From the NCBI GenBank assembly GCA_001939145.1, contig LSRX01000058.1:294026-358025 (forward strand): DNA of 64,000 nucleotides. Direction: 5' to 3'. Source of the stretch: Symbiodinium microadriaticum (taxonomy: Eukaryota > Sar > Dinophyceae > Suessiales > Symbiodiniaceae). Both the position numbers and the translations under genes were made by a program. Below are positions 55,745-64,000 of the stretch, one piece after another. The notes below the pieces were generated by a model that saw nothing but the letters and a program-made list of their open reading frames with translations, was not told where the DNA came from and made no database searches. Every line of letters begins with the position of its first letter. Within the stretch, counting starts at the first letter, position 1.

Positions 55745-56545
55745 TAAGTATAAACAGCCAGACATGGCTTGCAGCTATTTGTCCAAAGCTGCAACAACAG
55801 TCACAGCTGCGAACAGAGCATGGACATCATGGCAGCCAAGGGAAAGGGTTGGCTGCCTCGGCCTGGGGATTCCTACCCCAAAACACCCCAGCGGTTCGCA
55901 TAACAAGCACACGGTTTATGGTGTAGGGGTTCAGGGTATAGGGCTTCGGGGTTTAAGGCACATTCCATCCGTAATTGTCCAGGGTTTAGGGTCCGAGGTG
56001 CCGATGATCAGCACATCCAGCTTGGATGTCTGCAAACGCCCACAATAGGGCGGAAGGCCCCCTGCGCGTGCAGGAAAGTCTCTGCGTGCCTATATGCTTC
56101 GGGGTTAGAGCAGGGTTTAGCAGGGTGCATACTTTATGCCAGTATCAAGGTCGCACGGAGCAACGCGATTGCAATTTGCAAACATATAGTTTTGAGCTCT
56201 TGGGGAGGGTACTGCACTCCTGGCAAATACTGGCAGATCTTTAGGCCGAACCTCCACGTGGTTTCTAGATCGTACGAGTTCTACCACCCCCCACGCAAAA
56301 ACCCCAATCCTAAAAGCACAGACCCTAAAAGCCCAAGTCCTAAACCCTTGCCCTTAAACTCGTACACCAGCAAACACAGGGATGGCGACGGTAGTAGCTC
56401 TGGAAGCCTCCGAAACAATCCCTGGTAAACCCTAACGGTTTAATCAGGGAAGCATGCGAGGTTGTAAGTGTGTGCCCGCGGTGGCTATAAACAGATATCC
56501 CAACTTAGACATGGGAAAGCCAGGTTACCGAAGCTGATAAGGACG
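55745..56545. other. No supported gene
   Basis: Unique sequence with scattered TTTAGGG words (55930-56000) and CCCTAAA-like words (56300-56350). Frames of 72-87 codons are unrecognised. Confidence 0.5.
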
Positions 56546-56549
56546 TTTT

Positions 56550-56597
56550 GCCGCCGCCACCACCACCACCACCACCACCACCACCACCACCACCACC
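56550..56597. repeat. (CAC)n microsatellite
   Basis: About fifteen CCA/CAC triplets, followed by C7. Confidence 0.95.
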
Positions 56598-56942
56598 CCC
56601 CTCCATCGTCATGACAAACCGTTATCATCATCTTCTTCATCATCATCGCCACCAGCATCAAAACCACCAACATCGTGGTTACACATAGACCATCATGGGT
56701 ATAGATAGATCTTAACTCTCGGAGATCATCGCGAAGTCGTGCTCGCACTCTGCATGCTATTCCTCACCCCCCCTGGTCGAATATCCTATGTAGCGCACAG
56801 CTCGGTCTCTCGTCGGAAAAAAATATGTTGGCACCTGATGGAACATTCTATCTGCCGTTCGCAATCTTTCTGGACACTGTAAGAAAATAGTGTCGACAGC
56901 TTGTACAAACGACCAAAAGATCAAAGGTTGTCGAAAGTCGGT

Positions 56943-57150
56943 ATCAGCATCACCATCACCACTACCAGCATGACATGCAACGACATCATCATTATCATCA
57001 CCATCACCGGCCTCATTGCCATCATTGTCATCATCATCATCATCATCATCCTCATCATCATCATCATCATCATTATCATCATCATCATCACCATCAACAT
57101 CGCCATCCTTTTCATGGTCGTCTTCGTCAGCATCACCATCTTCTTCTTTG

Positions 57151-57192
<42 letters not shown>

Positions 57193-57205
57193 AATCATCA
57201 TCATT

Positions 57206-57237
<32 letters not shown>

Positions 57238-57335
57238 CATCATCTTCAGCATCACCATCATCCTCGTCGCTGTCTCCATCGAAATCGTCATCACCATCAA
57301 CATCAACAACAACAGCAGCAGCAGCAGCAGCGGTG
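56943..57335. repeat. (ATC)n array with CAG tail
   Basis: CAT/ATC triplets with sporadic changes run for 390 bp, ending in (CAG)n at 57312-57330. His-, Ser- or Ile-rich frames across it are artefacts. Confidence 0.95.
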
Positions 57336-58637
57336 TAGTTTCTTCAGCATAAACTTTTCCTGTTGCCCACGGCTTACTACCTCGCCACCATCACCAGCAA
57401 CATTATCGCCCCTACCACGCCATCGTTTTCGTAAACACAGCCATGTACCAACAGAACGAAATCCAAATGTGATAACTTCTTACAGCTTCCCCTGACGCCC
57501 ATGACGAGGACGAGCAACGATAAAAACCGATGAACCCCTAATATCAAACCCCGAAGCTCGAAATCCAAGCTTCAAGAATCCGTAAAAGCCTATAAGCCGC
57601 AATTTTCAAGCGCGAAGCCCCTAAATCCTGATTTCAGTGTGCATTCGCCTTGGAGTGGGGCATCCTTCACCCCCGAGGAGGCAAAACGAGCCTGCCGGAC
57701 TCTTTGGGCGGGATGGGATTTAAATGTAGGGTTAAAAGGGCTGAGGGTTTAAATTCAGGGTCTAGAATTTTTAAGTCACGATTGAGGTTTAGGGTTTCGG
57801 ATTTTAAGGAGTAGAGAAACAACTCCAACGTCGAGTTCCTTCGCACATAACTCGCTTAGGTCCCATGTCCGGAAACCGTAGAACCCAAAGGCTTGTGCAA
57901 GGAGATCAAGAAACTCCGACCAGCTCCGGGAACTGGCGCCAAGCCTGAAGACTAGAATTAAATTTGGGAGGCTTCATGGGACGCGGGTTGCCATTAATCG
58001 GGGGGGTCTTGGCAAGGATTTTCAGTGCCCAAGGGGGGGGGGGGTGGGGAGCTCTTGTGGAAGGGGCCAGCACCTGTAAAACATGTTTTCGGCCAGGTCC
58101 GCGGTCCGCGCAGGATGCTTTTAATCAGGGGGCGTTTATCAATCAAGAGTTGACATTAATTGTGATCGTTTAACAAGGACCTCAACGTCGACCCAGAATA
58201 GTTAGTAGGACCCATACGTACTCGGAATGCCCCTGGGTATGGGACGCTACCCGAAATCCCCAATCGGTGCCAGGCAAAAGGCTCCGACCCGCCTTCCCTC
58301 GGCGGCTTCTAGGAGCTCGCCTGAGGCATCATGTTCGACATCATGAGCCCAAGCCCACTAAACAGGTGTTTATTAGATTTAAGTTTGTTGCATGGCAGGT
58401 TTGGGTGTATGAGTTTTGCTAGATGAATCAATTTTGGTTGATTTTGGTTTTAGGGCTGATGCGTTCAACACACAGAAACTTGCGGTGCAAAGTTGACACT
58501 TGCAGACGAGGACACTGCGCGAGCAGAAGCAGCTGCCTATTAGTTGAAGTGTAAAGCGGCCCCTTACGATGGAATCTGATCAACTCCGCCTTGGTGACTG
58601 CAAGCTGCAATGGCACCTTTAATGACTCAAGGTCTTA
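57336..58637. other. No supported gene
   Basis: Decayed telomere words at 57535-57560 and 57715-57810; G13 at 58035-58047. The rest is unique. Confidence 0.5.
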
Positions 58638-58639
58638 GT

Positions 58640-58708
58640 GCGTGCATGCATGCATGCGTGCATGCGTGCATGCACACATATATACATATACATATACATA
58701 TAAGTATG

Positions 58709-58751
<43 letters not shown>

Positions 58752-59010
58752 ATACATATATACATATATACATATATACATATATACATACATACGTACA
58801 TACATACATACATACATACATCCTAAATACATGCAGACAGACAGACGGACAGACGGACAGACGGACAAACAAACAAACAAACAAACAAACAAACAAACAC
58901 ACATACATACATACATACATACATACATACATACATACATACATACATACATAATCATACATACATACATACATACATACATACATACATCCATACATGC
59001 ATGCATGCAT
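58640..59010. repeat. Compound ATGC, ATACAT, CATA, CAGA/CGGA, CAAA, CATA array
   Basis: The order is (ATGC)n at 58644-58673, ATACAT/ATATACAT, CATA, CAGACGGA (58836-58865), CAAA (58866-58899), CATA (58902-59000). It shares the CAGA-CGGACAAA-CATA order with 33417-33500. Confidence 0.95.
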
Positions 59011-59108
59011 ACCTATTCCTGAGCCACCAGCGACCAGCAAGATAAGCCCTTGTTAAACCGGAGCGCACGCCGAGGGCTGGGCCACTGCCTCCTGAGCGGG
59101 ACGGCGGC

Positions 59109-59261
59109 NNNNNNNNNNNNNNNNNNNNNNNNNNNNNNNNNNNNNNNNNNNNNNNNNNNNNNNNNNNNNNNNNNNNNNNNNNNNNNNNNNNNNNNNNNNN
59201 NNNNNNNNNNNNNNNNNNNNNNNNNNNNNNNNNNNNNNNNNNNNNNNNNNNNNNNNNNNNN
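59109..59261. other. Run of 153 N (assembly gap)
   Basis: All bases are N. The right edge opens with GGGGGGGGG. Frames across it are meaningless. Confidence 1.
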
Positions 59262-60490
59262 GGGGGGGGGATTGGTGTTGGTGTTCAGGATTTAGGGTTT
59301 CGGCTTCTGTCAGGCAGGGTTTGGGGTTTATGGCATGCAGCAGGGCGGCCAGAACAGGTGGCCGATGCCTGGCATGGAACATGCAACCATGCACTTTCAG
59401 ATATAGATGCTCGTGGAAGCTTGCTTCTCGCCGGAGGCCAAAGCCTCAATCAAAGCGAATCATGAACCTTCTATTGGAGCTTTGGAAGTTTAACGTTTGA
59501 GGGTTTACGGCACTTGAAGAAATCAAGGCTGAGTCGGTTAATTATTCGGGTTTGGGCTTGTCTACACGGCTCTGTTCCGTCCCTCCTCACGCTAACCTAG
59601 CCGAAGTCCCCACCCCAACGAGCACAAAATGCTGAACCCTCAGCATTTGGCCAGATGTTTGAGGTGTAGGTTCTGAGGCCCGAGTGCTTCCGGCTTCGGT
59701 CCTGGAGGTCTCGGGGGGGGTGGGGGGTGTAAAGTGTAAAAGTCGGAATAGCCGATAATACTGTCCGCCCCAGCATCCCCACTCATCTAGCGTATACTAT
59801 ACCCAATGCTCTAGCCTAATTGTAGGCCCGTATCAGTTTATGAGTAGCCATTATTAGGGCTCTCAAGGCATGTCCCCACAGGGCCCAGGCAACCGCTGCT
59901 AAGGCGGACTTTGCACCCTGCACCCGCTGGGATCTCGAGGAATGGCAGCCGCCCTGCCTTCGGGAGTTGCATTTTAAAATGGACGTCCTGCGCACACTCT
60001 ACAAAACCTCCACCCTCAAAACCTCTTGCCCAAAACATCCCCAACACCCTTGAACGCTAATCGAGTCCCTGGCCAACTTCTTGTCGGCAGCCCTGAGGAA
60101 GTCAATGCCGCGGGCTGAGGCAGGAGCGCCATGGCACTCAATTAATCTTGCCCGCAGGTGTTTAGAGGGTAAGGGCTTCCAGGCGTTAAGAACTACTAGA
60201 ATAAGGTTTGGGGGTACATAATCAGAATCAGAAACCCGAAATTATTGAGGCCCCTATATAGCATAGGTTTCAGGGAATTCTAGCCTGGGATTCCGACGCT
60301 GTAAATCTTAAAAAAACCCTAACGAAACCCTGAGCCCTAACGGTAGGGTTCGGTGTTGCCAAGCCGTACGGAGTTCGGTCTAGGCTGGTAGAACATGGGT
60401 CTCGGTCTCAAGCAAAGTTGCTGCGCCGACAAGGGTGCCGAGAATTCAGGCGCGTCGAAAGAATATGTGACAGTTATGGTACTGAACAGC
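59262..60490. other. No supported gene; one family B relic
   Basis: TTTAGGG-like words at 59289-59330; G8TG6 at 59714-59728; family B relic at 60195-60260 (AATAAGGTTTGGGGG ... ATTATTGAGGCCCCTATATA). The rest is unique. Confidence 0.5.
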
Positions 60491-60521
<31 letters not shown>

Positions 60522-60560
60522 ATAATAGTAACAGTAACGGTAATAGTAACACGGATAGGA
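60489..60560. repeat. (AGT)n decaying to AAT/AAC
   Basis: About ten AGT triplets followed by AAT, AGT and AAC. Confidence 0.9.
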
Positions 60561-61807
60561 ATAGTAAGGGTATGCAGTCTACAGCGAAAGAAATTTCTAC
60601 CGCGAAGCCGAAGGCTTTAGAAGGGCGTCCGTGGCATCGGCGACAGAGCCAGCGACTTGGACTGCGGCATGTTGGGTGTAGGAGAGTCAGTAGGGTTAGA
60701 AACGCGGATTCGATGCTGCAACATCAGTCAATCCCCATGTCTACGCGAGGGTCGCCCATGCTTCCGGTCACAGCCGAGCCCTGAACCCGACCTGAGACGG
60801 CAGTCGCCCCACAGCCTGTTTTTTCCGTCCTGCCGCCTGTGCGGGGCCCTCTCTTGAGGAGGTCAGGAGCATCCCGCGCAAGCTAAAGGAGCAGCGGAGT
60901 CGTCTCAAACTTGTCAAATAAAAACTGCACAGTTAAACCAGCCACAACACAACTACCGAGGCTTCTATCACTGCCACCGCCTCGACCACTGCCGCCAGCG
61001 CGTAGCACCAGCACCAAGAACTACTGACCGTCACCACAATCTCAGCCACGACACCGCCAACCGCAGGACCAAAACCAAAACCAACGCCACGGGTAGCAAC
61101 AACAGCAACTGCAGCCAGAGATACAAGCACATAGCCAAAACAAAACTCAACAAGGACAACGACAACAAAAGAGACAACAACACTAGCACCAGCAGTAGCC
61201 ACAGTGGCACCATCATGTCGAATCTCGACTCCTGCACATGAGTGCGCACTGCTTGCGTTCAAAAGCCCTTGCTAAGACTTTGGCACTCGCAGCAACATGG
61301 GACACATCCGCTGCTCTGCGCAACCTATGTAGGCAGTACAGTTTGGTTTGTACTGCCAAACTAATTGCAAGAAATGGCCCGAAAACCCTGGGCCCTAAGT
61401 GGTTGGCGTTGCACGCATAACGCCTCAAGCCTCAGTCCTAAACGTTGCTGTCTCAACTTCGCGTTGGATGTTTGTTGCGGCCGAGTCTGCCATGAATGAC
61501 TCTCAAAAGTCAAGCTAAGATTGTGGGCTGAGGTTAAGCTCACTGGGCTGAGGTTAGGCGCACTGCAGGTCCCAACTATGGAAGTATCACAAGCGAATGA
61601 TGTTGCATAAAACTGACGCTCCGGCCCAAATCCCCCAAACCTTCAACTGGACTGCTGGTTCTAGTGTGTTCTCGAGCAAAGGGTATAAGGGGGGCTTCAG
61701 GGACATGAAGCTTAAGGCCTAGCCAAGAAGAAATAGCGCTGGCTTCGTGAATCCTCGCTGGAATTCCTGCTGCCTGTGGCTTGTGGGGCCTTGAACCAGG
61801 GCAAAGC
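60561..61807. other. No supported gene
   Basis: AAC/CCA-biased sequence at 60940-61210 gives a Val/Ala-rich minus frame (60933-61262), probably an old triplet repeat. A small hairpin (GGCAGTACA / TGTACTGCC) lies at 61332-61357. Confidence 0.5.
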
Positions 61808-61909
61808 ATACAGTCTCCATTGTAGTTCCTTGTTTTGGTTTAACCAACTTTACATTAAGGATCCTGCAAGGTACACCCAAAAAAGGGTACTACAACGGAG
61901 CCTGTAGGT
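61808..61909. mobile_element. Family A MITE, best full-length copy
   Basis: CATACAGTCTCCATTGTAGT at the left and GTACTACAACGGAGCCTGTA at the right pair over the arm. TTTTGGTTTAACC pairs loosely with GGTACACCCAAAA. The centre is TTAAGGATCCTGCAA. Confidence 0.85.
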
Positions 61910-62864
61910 CGGTATCGTTGACAAACTTGATAATCCGTGGACACACCCAAGAACCAAATGCTTGAAACATAATCCTAAACCCCAAACCCTAAACCCCTAA
62001 ACTCCACACCCCTAAACCCCTAAACCCCTAGACCCCTAGGCCCTAAACCCTAAACCCCTCAACCTGACCAAATAAACCCCTAAAGCCCCCCAACCCTAGA
62101 GCCCTAGAGCTCCAATCTCGCCATTCATGTTACTAATACTATCATCACTAATAACATTGCGATTTGTGTTATTCTTATTGGTAACTATTGTGCCTTTGAT
62201 CATTGTTATTCTTATCATGATTGTTCTTCTCATTAGTAGTATTTATTATTGTTCCTATGGTTATTACCATTATGACTCTAACTGTCCTAAACCCTACAGC
62301 CCTAAACGCTCCACCCTGTTGAAGCTTCGCTTCACCAGGGTGCTGCCGCAGGCGACGTCAATGCTTCCTCAGCGATCGCCTCGGATGTCTCCGAGTCTAC
62401 GAGCCTAAACCACGCCCAACCCGGAACCCTGAAACTTCTCGCGCTATGATCCGGGTTTAGAGTTCAGGGTTTAGGGTTTAGGGTTATGATCTAGCATGTA
62501 CACTGTTGCACAGTGCAGTTCAGTACAACACGGTGCGGTACGGTACAGCATGTAGTATAGCTTCGTGTGTAATGTGAAATGACACCGTGCCCCTTAACGG
62601 AGGTCAACTGCATGGCCCTCCCGGTCCCCTAAAACCCTAAACCCCAAAACCCCTAAACCCTATAAACCGTGTAAGCCTTATAAACCCTACACCCTCGAAG
62701 ACTCAAGCGCTCGAGCCTGGCGGTGCTAATCCGCATGCGATTGCGGTTGTCCTGGCCAATGGCACCAGGCAAACGGTTTAGGGTTTGCCTATTGTCTCCA
62801 TTGTAGTTTCTTTTGGGGGTTTACCTTTGAGGATCCTTAAAGTTCAGCCAGACCTTTATGTCTA
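61910..62864. other. No gene; telomere tracts
   Basis: CCCTAAAC tract at 61968-62110; ATT/ATC-biased run at 62125-62280; TTTAGGG at 62455-62486; CCCTAAAC at 62626-62700. Confidence 0.6.
62788..62840 (+). mobile_element. Family A MITE, left half
   Basis: CCTATTGTCTCCATTGTAGT, then TTTTGGGGGTTTACC and GAGGATCCTTAAA. The right arm is absent, and a family B element starts 25 bp on. Confidence 0.7.
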
Positions 62865-62953
62865 GAATGGGGTTTGCGGCGTATTATACCAAAATTATAA
62901 TAAGGAGCACCAAAATCGATCAAAATAGCATCAGTAATCATTAGGCCCCTTTT
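62865..62953 (+). mobile_element. Family B MITE, nearly full length
   Basis: AGAATGGGGTTTGCGGCGTA at the left, ATTATACCAAAATTATAATA at the centre, AGCATCAGTAATCATTAGGC and CCC at the right. Confidence 0.7.
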
Positions 62954-64000
62954 TTCAGTACCGGAAACGAGGCCTATGGGGTGTCCCTAGACAGTCTAAT
63001 CGGTAGGCCTTGTTGTATACCGTTGCTTCGGTGCTGGAAGCCTTCTTGGAGGTTCATGGGTAGTTCTAAGTGGAGTTATTTGTCCTCGAACGTCGGTTAC
63101 AGCTATAGTTATCCTACTTACAATCCTGTTATAACTACCCATGAACCCCCAAGTTGTCTCCTCAATGGATCCACTCCAGGTTCTTGTGTGAGTACGCCGG
63201 TTGTACTAGTTATCACCTACTCTTATTAGATACGTTGCTGTGGGATGTCATTAGCGTTCCGACTGCTCGTGGTGCTATTGCAATTCTTGTCGATGCAGGT
63301 GTACATATACTACACCATCTAACTCAAACTGTGCCTTTAACCCTAAACCCTAAACCCTTTCACGTCTATGGTCTTGGTACATCGGATGTCTCGAAGCGCG
63401 CCAGCAAGACCACAGAAGCGGAGCGAAAAGCAGCGACTGGCACTAGCTTCCAGCTTTCAACTCTTAGAGGGTTTAGGGTTTATAGGGTTTAGGGTTCAGG
63501 GCTTAGGGTTTAGGGGTTAGAGGGTTTCGGAAATACGGAGGCTGTACTATAGGCAGCCATAGGTCGGCGCTTAATGTGTAGAACAATTTAGAACAATCCT
63601 AATTCCGGAACCTTAAGGAACTACTGGGCTTGACGGTCTCAAAATCAGAGGCTTAGGCGTAGGCCCTTCGTTACTACTTCTGGTATGTGCGGCCGAGTGA
63701 TTGCACATGTTGGCCGCTAATTTCCATAATGTTGCACTGGGTGTATAGTAATGCAATCCTTGACAATACATTGGTTCCGGGGTTCAGTCAGGATCCGATA
63801 ATATCCGGTACATTTTGGTCGGCCGCTTCGCTCAGTTTATTCTTGTCTGCTGTCGGCCAATCTACTGAGTAGAAGATAGCATTAATAAAAAGAGGTCGGA
63901 TGTTACGGGTTTGCACAGCCATGGTTGAGAAATGTTGAGAACTTAAGCGGGCCTTGAGGCTAGACCGAGGGCAATAACGTTAACATACGTTAACATTTGA
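62954..64000. other. No supported gene
   Basis: CCCTAAA at 63339-63357; TTTAGGG/TTCAGGG at 63466-63530. Otherwise unique sequence with short unrecognised frames up to the window end. Confidence 0.55.
63051..63147. mobile_element. MITE-like element with 15 bp perfect arms
   Basis: GGTTCATGGGTAGTT is the exact reverse complement of AACTACCCATGAACC at 63133-63147. The interior is triplet-like and has a central GCTATAG. The end word GGGTAGTT is shared with 13740. Confidence 0.65.

Noticed and set aside
55335..56048. 237-codon frame crossing an ATTAC array and an N
   Set aside because: A pentamer array is open in three frames if it lacks stops. The core is pure repeat and crosses an undetermined base.
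59050..59394. Frames of 81 and 113 codons spanning the N run
   Set aside because: Most residues are undetermined, so there is no coding evidence.

Overview
This window looks like nuclear DNA of a eukaryote, most likely an alga or other photosynthetic protist. The main reason is the plant/alga-type telomere heptamer TTTAGGG (CCCTAAA on the other strand). It is scattered through the whole 64 kb in exact and decayed forms and in both orientations. Microsatellites are abundant, short hairpin elements are dense, and no bacterial-style gene packing is visible. A dinoflagellate is possible because that group uses TTTAGGG and has repeat-rich, intron-rich genomes, but nothing here proves it. No rRNA, tRNA, spliced leader, plastid or mitochondrial gene was recognised by eye.

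No protein-coding gene can be called with confidence. The few hundred open frames of 60 or more codons are about what chance predicts: with 3/64 stops, six frames of 64 kb should give roughly 340. The longest frames fall in microsatellites or in one GC-rich island at 46.2-48.3 kb. That island is the best place to look for real exons. A few other exon-like stretches (49-228, 1.9-2.5 kb, 3.3-4.9 kb, 14.9-15.3 kb, 17.6-18.1 kb) are listed at low confidence.

The recognisable content is mobile and repetitive. At least four families of about 85-110 bp palindromic, MITE-like elements occur. Family A has arms built on TAGTCTCCATTGTAGTTCCT around a central AGGATCCT. Family B has ends in TATAGGGGCC and arms with CCCCAAAAATAGTATTGGTA. 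Family C has arms with AGTATATACTTTGGCCCTGA. Family D has two copies, in opposite orientation. Several single hairpins also occur. In three hairpins a short TTTAGGG tract sits in the loop or centre, which suggests a link between hairpin breakage and telomere-repeat insertion.

Layout: 1-9 kb has sparse telomere-like tracts and exon-like stretches. 9-14 kb holds dense hairpins and a 700 bp trinucleotide array that can fold on itself. 14-32 kb has scattered telomere tracts and hairpins. 33-35.7 kb holds tetranucleotide, TA-rich and trinucleotide arrays. 36-44 kb has telomere tracts and family A/B elements. 43.9-49 kb has compound microsatellites around the GC-rich island. 50.1-55.4 kb is a 2619 bp unit present twice in tandem with no difference noticed. 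55.4-59 kb holds pentamer, trinucleotide and tetranucleotide arrays and a 153 bp run of N. 59-64 kb again has telomere tracts and family A/B elements.
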